From Chryseobacterium viscerum (lineage in GTDB: Bacteria; Bacteroidota; Bacteroidia; Flavobacteriales; Weeksellaceae), in the NCBI RefSeq assembly GCF_025949665.1, contig NZ_JAPDFT010000001.1, positions 2,666,001-2,730,000 of the forward strand: a DNA stretch of 64,000 bases. The letters are read 5' to 3'. The notes beneath the pieces were generated by a model that saw only the letters and a list, made by a program, of their open reading frames with translations, was not told the origin of the DNA and made no database searches. A program made the position numbers and the translations under genes. Positions 40,774 through 49,880 of the stretch are shown here, piece after piece. Within the stretch, counting starts at the first letter, position 1; each line of letters starts with the position of its first letter.

Positions 40774-43038
40774 CTAATTTACGCCAATTTCATCTACAAA
40801 CAGCCATGCCTTTGAATCTGCTCCAGGATTTCCTGCCGGAATGATTCCAGCATTTTCAATGCTTACTTTCAGGTATTTTGCATTCTGTGTTCCCACATTC
40901 AATCTGATTTTTCCTTTGGTATTTTGAATTTCTGCAGCCGCAATTTCCTTGATCATTTTAAAATTCTTATTATCATCAGAAACGAAAATTTTCGCAGATT
41001 TTGCAAGGTGAATCCAGCTTCCTTTATTTTCTAGAATATTGAAATAAACTTCTGAAAAAGCTGTTTTCTGACCAAAATCTATGGTTGCCACAACATCTTT
41101 ACCCTGGAAGCCAAGCCATGTTTTACCAAGCTGTTTTACATTTCCGATAATACCATCTACCAAAGTAAAAGCACCTCCAAAAGAATAATTTTCACTTGGC
41201 TGCTGTTCAAGACTTATGCTTTTCCCAGTAGTTTTTGAAATGGTAAATTGCTGGGTAGAAACAGCACTTTTCAGCTGGCCATCTTCAAAATAAGCTGATT
41301 TTATCGTTAAAGAATTAGGAATCTGAACCATTTTCTCATAAGTTTTAGAGTTGATCGAAGGATCTGTTCCGTCTAAAGTATATCTGATTCCGTTTGAGTT
41401 CTGTGAGGTAGACAGTTCATAAGCAATCCCATTATTTGAGGGAATTACTTTTCCGGTGATATTATAAATGCTTTTTGCATAGTTCACCTTCATCTTATCC
41501 AGAACTTTAAACTGATTGATCACCCTGTTTTCAAATTCTTTATAATTTTTAGGGTCTGATGTTCCCCAACCTACTTCAGAAAGTGCCATTAATCTTGGGA
41601 AGATCATATATTGCACCTGTTTAAAGTCTAAAATATATTCTGTCCATAAGTTAGCCTGAACTCCCATGATATATTTGGCCTGTTCGGAAGTCAGTTCGGA
41701 AGGAATAGGATTGTAAGAATATACTTTGTCTAAAGGAGTAAAACCACCAAAAGCATTAGGCTCAGACTGCGGATCTCCCTGATAATGGTCAAAATAACAG
41801 TATGCTCCGGGAGTCATTACGGCAAAGTGTTTTGATTTTGCTGCTTCAATACCACCGTTTACACCAGTCCAGCTCATTACAGCGGCATTAGGGGCCAATC
41901 CTCCTTCCAAAATTTCGTCCCAGCCAATAATTTTTCGGCCTTTGCTGTTGACGTATTTTTCAATTCTATGAATAAAATAGCTTTGTAAGCCATGCTCATC
42001 TTTTAAATTGTTTTTCTTAATCAATTCCTGACAGTGTGCACATTCTTTCCATCTCGTCTTCGGACACTCGTCACCGCCAATATGAATGTATTGGGATGGG
42101 AATAACTTGATCACTTCATCCAAAACATTCTCCAGGAATGTAAATGTTTCATCTTTCGGGCAGAAAACATCATCAAAAACACCCCATTTTGTAGCAGGTT
42201 CAAAAGGCCCTTTTGTACAGGCCAACTCAGGATATGCAGATAATGCGGCTAAAGCATGCCCCGGCATTTCGATTTCCGGAACTACTGTGATATGTCTGTC
42301 CTGAGCATATTTTACCACCTCTTTTATTTGTTCCTGAGTATAAAAATAAGGTCCGTAAGGCTTTCCGTCAAATGTATTGTCAACATAAGCCCCGATCATG
42401 GATTCTTTACGTTTTGAACCTATCTGAGTCAGTTTTGGATATTTTTTAATTTCAATTCTCCATCCCTGATCATCTGTTAAATGCCAGTGAAAAGTATTCA
42501 GTTTATACATCGCCAGATAGTCGATATACTGCTTCACCTCTTCCACCGTGAAAAAATGACGGCACACATCCAGGTGCATTCCACGCCAAGCAAATTTTGG
42601 CTGATCTTCAATTGTCATTGCTGGAATTTTCTTACCATCTTTATACTGTTCAATAATCTGAATTAAAGTTTGAAGAGCCAGAAAATATCCTTGTTTAGTA
42701 TAAGACTTAATATGAATTTGCTTTGGAGAGATTTCTATTGAATAGTATTCTTTCTTCTGCTCAGTTTCTGCTTTTGAAGCGGGAGGAATTATCGAATTCG
42801 TTAAATGAATCCCGCCACCCTTCTGAGCATATTGAAATTCTAAGTGAGAGCCTATTTGTTTTTTGAAATTTTCTGTCTCCTCTTTCGGGAGATCACCACT
42901 TAATACAAAAGTTTTAGGGATTACAAACTCTCCCTGTGAAAGTTGAACTTTTTGAGGGTAAGGAATTATATTCAATTTATTTTGAGCAAAAATTACGTTT
43001 GAAATCAATACAAAAAATACTAAAAAAGTCCGTATCAT
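40774..43038 (-). CDS. Beta-N-acetylhexosaminidase (GH20) with carbohydrate-binding C-terminus
   Basis: The 754-residue secreted enzyme has a signal peptide, an N-terminal GH20b domain (NIIPYPQKVQLSQGEFVIP), and a TIM barrel (FAWRGMHLDVCRHFFTVEEV, read in part). The catalytic Asp-Glu pair is in HIGGDECPKTRW. A chitobiase/Fn3-like segment follows (IRYTLDGTDPSI), and then an F5/8 type C-like tail (LGFQGKDVVATIDFG). It removes terminal beta-linked GlcNAc or GalNAc from glycans. Length is normal for Bacteroidota members. It is upstream of the cytochrome lipoprotein gene by 28 bp, though they need not share function. Confidence 0.9.
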   Translation of the reverse strand: MIRTFLVFFVLISNVIFAQNKLNIIPYPQKVQLSQGEFVIPKTFVLSGDLPKEETENFKKQIGSHLEFQYAQKGGGIHLTNSIIPPASKAETEQKKEYYSIEISPKQIHIKSYTKQGYFLALQTLIQIIEQYKDGKKIPAMTIEDQPKFAWRGMHLDVCRHFFTVEEVKQYIDYLAMYKLNTFHWHLTDDQGWRIEIKKYPKLTQIGSKRKESMIGAYVDNTFDGKPYGPYFYTQEQIKEVVKYAQDRHITVVPEIEMPGHALAALSAYPELACTKGPFEPATKWGVFDDVFCPKDETFTFLENVLDEVIKLFPSQYIHIGGDECPKTRWKECAHCQELIKKNNLKDEHGLQSYFIHRIEKYVNSKGRKIIGWDEILEGGLAPNAAVMSWTGVNGGIEAAKSKHFAVMTPGAYCYFDHYQGDPQSEPNAFGGFTPLDKVYSYNPIPSELTSEQAKYIMGVQANLWTEYILDFKQVQYMIFPRLMALSEVGWGTSDPKNYKEFENRVINQFKVLDKMKVNYAKSIYNITGKVIPSNNGIAYELSTSQNSNGIRYTLDGTDPSINSKTYEKMVQIPNSLTIKSAYFEDGQLKSAVSTQQFTISKTTGKSISLEQQPSENYSFGGAFTLVDGIIGNVKQLGKTWLGFQGKDVVATIDFGQKTAFSEVYFNILENKGSWIHLAKSAKIFVSDDNKNFKMIKEIAAAEIQNTKGKIRLNVGTQNAKYLKVSIENAGIIPAGNPGADSKAWLFVDEIGVN

Positions 43039-43251
43039 TGGATGGAATTAAGGTTTGAGCTAAGATAATTAATTTTCAAAACTCCTGGAGTCTTTTTAAA
43101 ACAAAATTTAGACATTTTCAATTGTTTAAATTCTTGTGAGTGGACAATTTACAGTTTGCCAAATTATTTTCTTAGATATTGTTCTATTATATTCTGTACA
43201 CTATGGTTTATTTTTTGATCAACTTAAACGACTTAAAAAAATTAAAAGATT

Positions 43252-43259
43252 TAAATTTG
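43252..43259 (+). promoter_or_regulatory. -7 element TAAATTTG
   Basis: A perfect TAnnTTTG match lies 12 bp before the DUF4197 gene ATG. Confidence 0.45.
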
Positions 43260-43271
43260 TAAAAAAATACG

Positions 43272-44084
43272 ATGAAAAAAAACTTTTTTCTTATAGCCGG
43301 ATTATTATTCTCAATGTCTACACAGGCACAACTTTTAGATATCATAAAATCTACCGTTAAAGATAAAACAGGCGTAGACCTGAATGTTCCTGTAAAAAAT
43401 AACGGGACTAAAACCACTACTGCAACAACAACTTCCAGTCAAAATACTAAATCTTCTGCCAATCTTGGAAACCTTACCTCCACCCAGATTTCTTCAGGAT
43501 TAAAAGAAGCCTTAAGCATGGGAGTAACGGATGGAGTCAAAAAACTGGCTATTACAGATGGTTTTTTCAAAAATGAAGCAGTAAAAATTTTAATGCCTGA
43601 AAAATTAAGAAAGATCGATACCACGTTACGTTCTATCGGTATGGGAAGTCTTGCTGATGAAGGCGTAAAATTATTAAACAGAGCTGCTGAAGATGCCGTA
43701 ACAGAAGCTGCTCCTATTTTCACCAATGCTATTACTTCTATGACCATTACGGATGCCAAGAATATTTTATTGGGCAGTAACAACGCAGCAACAAGTTATC
43801 TTCAGGGAAAAACCCAATCTCAGCTGTTCAGTGCTTTTCAGCCTAAAGTAAAAGCATCATTAGGAAAAGTAGGTGCTGATACACTTTGGAAAAATCTGAT
43901 TTCAAAATACAATACTTTTACAGGACAGTCTGTAACCACAGATCTTAACGAATATGTTACTACAGAAACCATCAACGGTGTATTCAAAATGGTAGCCGAT
44001 AAAGAAAGCGGCATCAGAAATACACCTGCAATGAGAACAACGAGCATTTTGCAGAAGGTGTTTGGGGCGCAGGATGGGAAATAA
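43272..44084 (+). CDS. DUF4197 domain-containing exported protein
   Basis: The 270-residue protein has a signal peptide (FFLIAGLLFSMSTQA), a Thr/Ser-rich linker (TKTTTATTTSSQNTKSS) and a helical DUF4197 domain. Recognisable parts are LTSTQISSGLKEALSMGV, ILMPEKLRKIDTTLRSIGMG and AATSYLQGKTQSQLFSAF. The family is widespread in Proteobacteria and Bacteroidota, usually periplasmic or lipoprotein, with no known activity. It is monocistronic with a terminator 37 bp downstream. Confidence 0.85.
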   Translation: MKKNFFLIAGLLFSMSTQAQLLDIIKSTVKDKTGVDLNVPVKNNGTKTTTATTTSSQNTKSSANLGNLTSTQISSGLKEALSMGVTDGVKKLAITDGFFKNEAVKILMPEKLRKIDTTLRSIGMGSLADEGVKLLNRAAEDAVTEAAPIFTNAITSMTITDAKNILLGSNNAATSYLQGKTQSQLFSAFQPKVKASLGKVGADTLWKNLISKYNTFTGQSVTTDLNEYVTTETINGVFKMVADKESGIRNTPAMRTTSILQKVFGAQDGK

Positions 44085-44121
44085 AATAAGAAGTTAGATT
44101 AACAACTAACTGTTAAAATAT

Positions 44122-44152
44122 AAAAGCTGTTTCATTGATGAGGCAGCTTTTT
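44122..44152 (+). terminator. Rho-independent terminator
   Basis: An AAAAGCTG / CAGCTTTT stem with a 14-nt loop lies 37 bp after the DUF4197 gene. Confidence 0.6.
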
Positions 44153-44163
44153 GGTTAGGCTTT

Positions 44164-44440
44164 AAATTTCTTTTGTCTTGAAATCGAAGATTCGACGGAG
44201 TCAAACAAAAGAAACAAAAATTCAAGACCGGGATCTCTCCGCTAAAAATAAATCCTGTTCTCTAAAAATTCTAAACTTGCGCGAATTCATTATTGTTGAA
44301 TCGGTTCGTAACTAGTCTCGTGCTTCGGACAATAGAATTTTCTTAACGTTCACAGGAGTTATTTTTTTGACGCTGCGATTTCCTATGTCGCTTATAAAAA
44401 TTTTCGGACTCACTTTGTGAGGCCGAAATTATTTATTGTA
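44164..44440. repeat. Gene-free region, probable dispersed extragenic repeat
   Basis: About 277 bp without an ORF lies between convergent genes. CTTTTGTCTTGAA (44168-44181) is echoed in inverted form by CAAAAGAAAC and TTCAAGAC near 44206-44227. Local GC is patchy (TTGCGCGAATTC, GACGCTGCGATTTC). The pattern resembles long extragenic repeats I associate with Chryseobacterium-type genomes; it needs a search. Confidence 0.35.
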
Positions 44441-44446
44441 ATAAGA

Positions 44447-45100
44447 TTAGAACTGCATTTCAGGAATTTCTCCTTCAATGATCAGATCTGCTTCTGTGGC
44501 TTTTATAATATCTTCTACTGAAACTCCCGGTGCTCTTTCCATCAGTTTGAAACCTGCCGGAGTTACATCCAGAACAGCTAATTCAGTAACTACTTTTTTC
44601 ACACAGTTTACACCAGTTAAAGGAAGTGTACATTTTTTAAGGATTTTGCTTTCTCCTGCTTTGTTTACGTGCATCATTGCAACGATAATATTTTCAGCAG
44701 AAGCTACAAGGTCCATAGCACCACCCATTCCTTTCACCATTTTTCCGGGAATTTTCCAGTTGGCAATATCTCCGTTTTCTGAAACTTCCATTGCTCCAAG
44801 GATGGTAAGGTCTACTTTCTGACCACGGATCATCCCGAAACTGAAGGCAGAATCGAAGAATGAACCTCCTTCCAGAATAGTAATAGTCTGTTTTCCGGCA
44901 TTGATGATATCAGCATCTTCTTCTCCCGCGAAAGGGAAAGGCCCCATTCCCAAAACTCCGTTCTCACTCTGGAATTCTACGGAAATACCTTCCGGAACAT
45001 AGTTGGCAACCAAAGTAGGAATCCCAATTCCCAGGTTTACATAATAACGATCTTTCAGTTCTTTTGAAATTCTTTTGGCAATTTGTTCTTTTGTAAGCAT
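44447..45100 (-). CDS. scoB: 3-oxoacid CoA-transferase subunit B
   Basis: The 217-residue protein matches the beta subunit of class I CoA-transferases. It has YVNLGIGIPTLVANYVP at the start, the catalytic Glu in SENGVLGMGPFP, and GGAMDLVASAENIIVAMMH. With ScoA it moves CoA from succinyl-CoA to acetoacetate, or the reverse, for ketone-body or branched-chain acid use. It is normally in an operon directly after scoA, but here scoA lies about 2 kb away with an opposite-strand ABC gene between them. Confidence 0.92.
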   Translation of the reverse strand: MLTKEQIAKRISKELKDRYYVNLGIGIPTLVANYVPEGISVEFQSENGVLGMGPFPFAGEEDADIINAGKQTITILEGGSFFDSAFSFGMIRGQKVDLTILGAMEVSENGDIANWKIPGKMVKGMGGAMDLVASAENIIVAMMHVNKAGESKILKKCTLPLTGVNCVKKVVTELAVLDVTPAGFKLMERAPGVSVEDIIKATEADLIIEGEIPEMQF

Positions 45101-45196
45101 AATAAAAACTTAGACTGCAATTTAATTATTTTCACTTGAATACAAAAGAGCTTTGTTGTGTTCAATAATTAACACTGTTAGTTAAAATAATATCTG

Positions 45197-45204
45197 TAAT
45201 TTTG
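45197..45204 (+). promoter_or_regulatory. -7 element TAATTTTG
   Basis: A perfect TAnnTTTG match with GTTAG about 17-20 bp upstream lies 18 bp before the ABC transporter ATG. Confidence 0.5.
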
Positions 45205-45222
45205 CTCTATTATTTTAACAGA

Positions 45223-47025
45223 ATGAAAATACTTTTCAAATATCTTAAACCTTATCAGTGGCTGATTATCATTTCTTTATTTTTGGCTACGATCAATCAG
45301 GTTTTCTCTTTATTTGCCCCGGCTATTACAGGAAATATTCTGGACCAGCTGGTCACCCACCCCAACTTTTTTGATAAAGAAAAACTATTGCCCAGAAACC
45401 TGAATGAGTATTTATATGGAAGCTCTGTATACCACGGTGCTTTTTATTTCCTTGGGCTGCTTATCGGAACGGCTATGGTGAGTAGAATTGCCAAGGCTTT
45501 TCAGGATTATGTGGTAAGTGTTATTACCCAAAAGTTCGGAGCAAAAATATTTACAGACGGTTTAAAGCATTCCATGGCATTGCCTTTTCAGGAATTTGAA
45601 GATCAGAGGAGTGGTGAAACCCTATCCATTTTAACAAAAGTAAGAGAAGACACTGTAAAATTTATCACGAATTTCATTAATATTTTCTTCGGAATTCTGG
45701 TGAGTATTATTTTCGTTTCGGTATATGCAATCCGTTTGCATTGGTCTATTATGCCGGTTTATATCTGTGGGATTTTCTTTATCGCCATTGTCACCAATTT
45801 ATTAAGTAAGAGAATAAAAGTGATACAGAAAAATATTGTTTCAGAAACTACAGCTTTAGCCGGAAGTACTACAGAAAGTTTAAGAAACATTGAAATTGTG
45901 AAAAGTTTAGGATTGACAAACCAGGAAGTGATCCGTTTAAATAACAATACTTATAAGATCCTTGGTCTTGAACTGAGAAAGGTGAAAAGCATCCGTTCTC
46001 TAAGTTTTATCCAGGGAACGATGGTGAATTTTCTTCAGCAGATGATTACCCTGACTTTATTGTATTTAATTTTTAAAAATATTGTGACTCCGGGGCAGTA
46101 TCTATCCTTAATGTTTTATGGTTTCTTTATTTTCGGGCCGATGCAGGAAATCGGGAACATCATTATTTCTTATCGTGAAGCAGAAGCTTCTCTTCAGAAT
46201 TTTGACCGTTTAATGAAAAAGGAGGTAGAAGAAAAACCTCTTCATCCGAAACAAATTGGTGCTATTGAAGAACTGGAATTCAAACACGTTTCTTTCAAAC
46301 ATCAATCTGCTCAGTATAAAGCTCTAAATAATATTTCTTTTGATCTCAAAAACGGAGAAACTATTGCTTTTGTAGGGCCTAGTGGTTCCGGAAAAAGCAC
46401 ACTGGTAAAACTGCTGGTTGGGCTGTACAGACCTCAGGAAGGGAATATTTTTTACAATGGAATTAATGGGAAGGAATTTGATTTTGATGAACTGAGAAAT
46501 CAAATTGGTTTTGTAACTCAGGATACTCAATTATTTGCAGGAACTATTAAAGAAAACCTTCTTTTTGTAAATCCTGCGGCTACTGAACAGGAACTGGCTG
46601 CTGCTTTACAGAAATCGAGCTGTACAGCATTGCTGGAAAGGGCAGAAAAAGGAATTGAAACAGTGATTGGTGAAGGCGGTCTGAAGCTGAGTGGCGGTGA
46701 AAAACAAAGAATTGCCATTGCAAGAGCTCTTTTGAGAAAACCTCATCTGTTGATCTTTGATGAAGCAACTTCCGCACTCGATAGTATTACGGAAGAAGAA
46801 ATTACCACGACTATTAAAGACATTTCCAAAGAAAGAGAACAAATCACCGTTCTTATTGCACATCGTTTAAGTACGATTATGCATGCCGATAAAATCTATG
46901 TTCTTGAACGAGGACAGGTTGTAGAAACAGGTTCCCACGCCAATCTTATTGACGAAAAAGGGCTTTACTACGCTATGTGGAGACAACAGATCGGAGAAAG
47001 AAAAACTCTTACTCCTCAAGCATAA
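45223..47025 (+). CDS. ABC exporter with fused membrane and ATPase domains (MsbA-like)
   Basis: Starting at MKILFKYLKPYQW the product is 600 residues; a TTG at 45202 belongs to the promoter. Six membrane helices form the type I exporter domain. The ATPase has Walker A in GPSGSGKST, a Q-loop in GFVTQDTQLF, the signature LSGGEKQR, Walker B in LLIFDEATSALD and the H-loop in LIAHRLST. It works as a dimer to export lipids, peptides or drugs. It sits inside the scoA-scoB pair on the opposite strand. It shares a terminator with the convergent scoA. Confidence 0.88.
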   Translation: MKILFKYLKPYQWLIIISLFLATINQVFSLFAPAITGNILDQLVTHPNFFDKEKLLPRNLNEYLYGSSVYHGAFYFLGLLIGTAMVSRIAKAFQDYVVSVITQKFGAKIFTDGLKHSMALPFQEFEDQRSGETLSILTKVREDTVKFITNFINIFFGILVSIIFVSVYAIRLHWSIMPVYICGIFFIAIVTNLLSKRIKVIQKNIVSETTALAGSTTESLRNIEIVKSLGLTNQEVIRLNNNTYKILGLELRKVKSIRSLSFIQGTMVNFLQQMITLTLLYLIFKNIVTPGQYLSLMFYGFFIFGPMQEIGNIIISYREAEASLQNFDRLMKKEVEEKPLHPKQIGAIEELEFKHVSFKHQSAQYKALNNISFDLKNGETIAFVGPSGSGKSTLVKLLVGLYRPQEGNIFYNGINGKEFDFDELRNQIGFVTQDTQLFAGTIKENLLFVNPAATEQELAAALQKSSCTALLERAEKGIETVIGEGGLKLSGGEKQRIAIARALLRKPHLLIFDEATSALDSITEEEITTTIKDISKEREQITVLIAHRLSTIMHADKIYVLERGQVVETGSHANLIDEKGLYYAMWRQQIGERKTLTPQA

Positions 47026-47058
47026 AAAAAGCGCTGAAAACATTTTCAGCGCTTTTTT
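47024..47058. terminator. Bidirectional terminator
   Basis: A strong stem AGCGCTGAAAA / TTTTCAGCGCT with A and T runs lies between the convergent ABC exporter and scoA genes, overlapping the ABC stop codon. Confidence 0.85.
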
Positions 47059-47075
47059 ATTTTTATTATTTGAGC

Positions 47076-47777
47076 TTATTCTTTAGTTCTTACTGTTCTC
47101 TGCTCAATTCTTTTTTCAAATTTTTCTCCCTGGAAAATTCTTTGAATCATGATTCCCGGAATATGAATTTCGTTTGGATCCAATTGTCCCGGTTCTACCA
47201 ATTCTTCTACTTCGGCAATCGTGATCTTCGCAGCACCTGCCATAGGATGATTGAAATTTCTTGCAGATCCTTTGAAGATAAGGTTTCCTGCATGATCTCC
47301 TTTCCATGCTTTTACAATAGAAAAATCTGCATCATACGCATGCTCCAGGATATGAGGCTTCCCTTTGAATTCTTTTACTTCTTTTCCTTCTGCTACTTCA
47401 GTTCCGTAACCTGCAGGTGTGTAAAAAGCCGGAATTCCTGCCTGAGCAGCTCTGCATTTTTCAGCTAAAGTCCCTTGCGGAGTAAGTTCTACATCCAGTT
47501 CACCTGAAAGCATCTGTCTTTCAAATTCAGCATTTTCTCCTACATAAGAAGAGATCATTTTCTTAATCTGTCTTTTGTGAAGCAATAATCCTAATCCGAA
47601 ATCATCTACTCCTGCATTGTTTGAAATACAGGTAAGATCTTTCACATCGCTTTCTACCAAAGCATTGATTGAGTTTTCCGGAATACCGCAAAGTCCGAAT
47701 CCGCCAAGCATCAGTGTCATTCCATCATTAATTCCTTCGATGGCCTCCTTTGCATTTTTTACTCTTTTATCTATCAT
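47076..47777 (-). CDS. scoA: 3-oxoacid CoA-transferase subunit A
   Basis: The 233-residue protein matches the alpha subunit of class I CoA-transferases. It has [19 protein letters not shown] (CoA-binding glycine-rich turn), [36 protein letters not shown] and [20 protein letters not shown]. It pairs with ScoB, encoded about 2 kb downstream on the same strand, so the usual adjacent operon is interrupted. A perfect palindrome at 47917-47942 upstream could be an operator. Confidence 0.92.
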   Translation of the reverse strand: MIDKRVKNAKEAIEGINDGMTLMLGGFGLCGIPENSINALVESDVKDLTCISNNAGVDDFGLGLLLHKRQIKKMISSYVGENAEFERQMLSGELDVELTPQGTLAEKCRAAQAGIPAFYTPAGYGTEVAEGKEVKEFKGKPHILEHAYDADFSIVKAWKGDHAGNLIFKGSARNFNHPMAGAAKITIAEVEELVEPGQLDPNEIHIPGIMIQRIFQGEKFEKRIEQRTVRTKE

Positions 47778-47916
47778 GAAATATTAGATTTTTCTGTTGG
47801 CTAAATTTAATAAATTTTCTTGTATATCCGATGAAAGGAAATGATACGGAATTTCATCTCTATTAAAGTGATCTATTTTTATCATTTAAGTTTATAATAA
47901 TCAAACACTTATTTAT

Positions 47917-47942
47917 AAAAATGAACAAGTCTGTTCATTTTT
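47917..47942. promoter_or_regulatory. Perfect 11-bp palindrome, TetR-type operator candidate
   Basis: The arms AAAAATGAACA and TGTTCATTTTT are separated by AGTC. The size and TGAACA/TGTTCA symmetry resemble TetR-family operators. It lies 140 bp before scoA and just upstream of the promoter for the gene at 48167. No TetR gene is in the window, so the regulator is unknown. Confidence 0.45.
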
Positions 47943-47967
47943 CGTGGTATTTTCCATCAATTTGATT

Positions 47968-47975
47968 TATATTTG
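47968..47975 (+). promoter_or_regulatory. -7 element TATATTTG with long downstream leader
   Basis: This is a perfect TAnnTTTG match. If used, it gives a 5' leader of roughly 185 nt before the ATG at 48167. Confidence 0.4.
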
Positions 47976-48166
47976 AGCCTTCAAATCCAGAATCACAGCC
48001 TGTTTTGCTGTTTCAGGATAGTAATTATTTAAACACAATTCTAATGTAGAAATTATTTCACGGCAGACAATTACCTGCCCTTTTCGCTCCATTCGATCTC
48101 TGCAGAGATTTATTTCAACACCTGCCACATTAATCATATATAAAATATCAAACTTTAAATAAAAAC

Positions 48167-49705
48167 ATGAAAAAATTATTTACCTCAGCATTACTTGCCC
48201 TGGTACTTAGCATCAATGTGTATGCACAAGAAAAAACGTATTTCGATGAAAACTGGGAAAAAACCACTCAGGATAACATGGAATATTACCGTGAAACGGT
48301 TCCTAAAGGAAAGCTAACTCTTATTAAAGATTTTTATAAGGACGGAAAATTACAGATGGAAGGTCTGGCTTCTGACATTACTCCAAACAGTGAAGTTTTT
48401 GACGGAAAAGTAACCTGGTATACCCCTGAAGGAAAGGTTCAGAATTTTGCCACTTATTCTAACGGTCTGCAGGTTGGCCCGGCTCAGACTTATGATACAA
48501 AAGGCAGGCTGACAGAAGATGTGGTATATAAAGCTGACGGAAATTTTTCAGGAAAGATGTTCAGCTATAAAGATGCTGAGGACGGAACTGATTTTAATAT
48601 TCTGGTTGATTACGAAAACTCAACACCTGTAAAAACAACCGTTTATGATGATGATATCAAAGGCATAAGAAATGAAACCATCATTGATAAGGATAGTAAT
48701 ACTGAAACGAAATATTATGGTGAAAAAGGAAAATATCTTGGCAGCAGTACTACTTCCGGCTCAGGAGAAAATATGATGGTGGATTACTATTCCAGCCCCA
48801 TGAAGATCTCAAAAATTGAGAAATACAGAAAAGACGGCAGTGTAAAAGAAGGTGTAATCTATAGCAAGAGCGGGAAGATTTTACAGGAACAGAAAATGAA
48901 CAAAAAAGACGGTTATAAAACCACTTATGAGGAGTCTGGTAAAAAAATAGGGCATCTTGTATACCAATATGATAAAGAAAATGACATTTACAATCCCATG
49001 GATGGAGAAGATTACATGCTGGCCTATGAATATACACAGGTTTCATCTATTGACACCTATGAAAAAGGCTCAATTGTAAATAGTAAATACTTTGATGAAG
49101 ACAAAAAATTATCATCTGAGAAGTTTCTAAAAGATGATGTCATACAGGAAATTAAATATTATTCCCCGGATGGAAAGCTGAAATCTACATTGACCTACCA
49201 GGATGGTATCCCATATAATGGTACCACTTATGAAGGCTTTAATGAAACGCTCTATAAAGATGGTGTGATTGTAAATATCAAAAACTATTATGAAGGTCTT
49301 AATAAACTGAATTATGAAAAAAAGCTGAATGCCAAGCAAACAGGATATGAAGCAACTGTTTATGATCCTAAAGGCACTGTTTTGTATACTTTTACCCAGC
49401 CTTTCAGTGAAGATGGTGAAGATTATTATTTCACAGCACAAATCACACAATATGTAAAAGGCAAGCCAGCCAATAAATCTTCTGTAAAAGCCGGTGTTAT
49501 TCAGTCAGGAAAAATCAGGCTGAAAACATTTGATGGAGCCAAAGAGCTTGAACGCAGCGGAAAATGGATCCTGTTAAAACTTTATAATACGGATGGAAAA
49601 CTTATTCAGGAAACAAAGACGCTAGCTGATGCACAGGATGAAAGTGCTTCTACAGAAAGTCAGGCTCAACTTAATGAGGATGATCTGTACTATCCATTTG
49701 ACTAA
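48167..49705 (+). CDS. Exported MORN-like repeat protein
   Basis: The 512-residue protein has a signal peptide (LFTSALLALVLSINVYAQ). The body is built from repeats of the MORN_2/YwqK type, each of the form Y-x-x-x-G-K-x-x-x-x (DFYKDGKLQMEGLAS, TWYTPEGKVQNFATYSNG, TYDTKGRLTEDVVYK, KYYSPDGKLKSTLTYQDG). Such proteins form long beta-meanders. Some related YwqK proteins are annotated as antitoxins, but this one is exported and has no toxin gene next to it. The function is unknown; surface or periplasmic scaffolding is a guess. Confidence 0.7.
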   Translation: MKKLFTSALLALVLSINVYAQEKTYFDENWEKTTQDNMEYYRETVPKGKLTLIKDFYKDGKLQMEGLASDITPNSEVFDGKVTWYTPEGKVQNFATYSNGLQVGPAQTYDTKGRLTEDVVYKADGNFSGKMFSYKDAEDGTDFNILVDYENSTPVKTTVYDDDIKGIRNETIIDKDSNTETKYYGEKGKYLGSSTTSGSGENMMVDYYSSPMKISKIEKYRKDGSVKEGVIYSKSGKILQEQKMNKKDGYKTTYEESGKKIGHLVYQYDKENDIYNPMDGEDYMLAYEYTQVSSIDTYEKGSIVNSKYFDEDKKLSSEKFLKDDVIQEIKYYSPDGKLKSTLTYQDGIPYNGTTYEGFNETLYKDGVIVNIKNYYEGLNKLNYEKKLNAKQTGYEATVYDPKGTVLYTFTQPFSEDGEDYYFTAQITQYVKGKPANKSSVKAGVIQSGKIRLKTFDGAKELERSGKWILLKLYNTDGKLIQETKTLADAQDESASTESQAQLNEDDLYYPFD

Positions 49706-49721
49706 TTACATATCTATATAT

Positions 49722-49756
49722 CAAAAGCGGTTTCATTTTTTGGAACCGTTTTTTTT
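49722..49756 (+). terminator. Rho-independent terminator
   Basis: An imperfect AAAGCGGTTTC / GGAACCGTTTT stem with a long T run lies 17 bp after the repeat-protein gene. Confidence 0.6.
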
Positions 49757-49880
49757 TATGTACTACAGATGACACAAATTTTCACAGATGATTATGAAAA
49801 ATTTTATGATTATTTACAGTCAATAAAAAGAGACCACTATTTCCAGCAGTCTCTAAAATTATAATTGTGTTTCGTTTATC

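Larger units (their letters stand above)
47778..48166. other. Intergenic region with operator-like palindrome and long leader
   Basis: 389 bp without a gene lies between the divergent scoA and the repeat-protein gene. It holds a perfect 11-bp inverted repeat (47917-47942), a -7 box (47968-47975), and then about 185 bp of untranslated leader. I see no riboswitch consensus in the leader. Confidence 0.5.

Noticed and set aside
48167..49705. Toxin-antitoxin (YwqK antitoxin) reading of the repeat protein
   Set aside because: The protein has a signal peptide, is much longer than YwqK antitoxins and has no toxin gene beside it.
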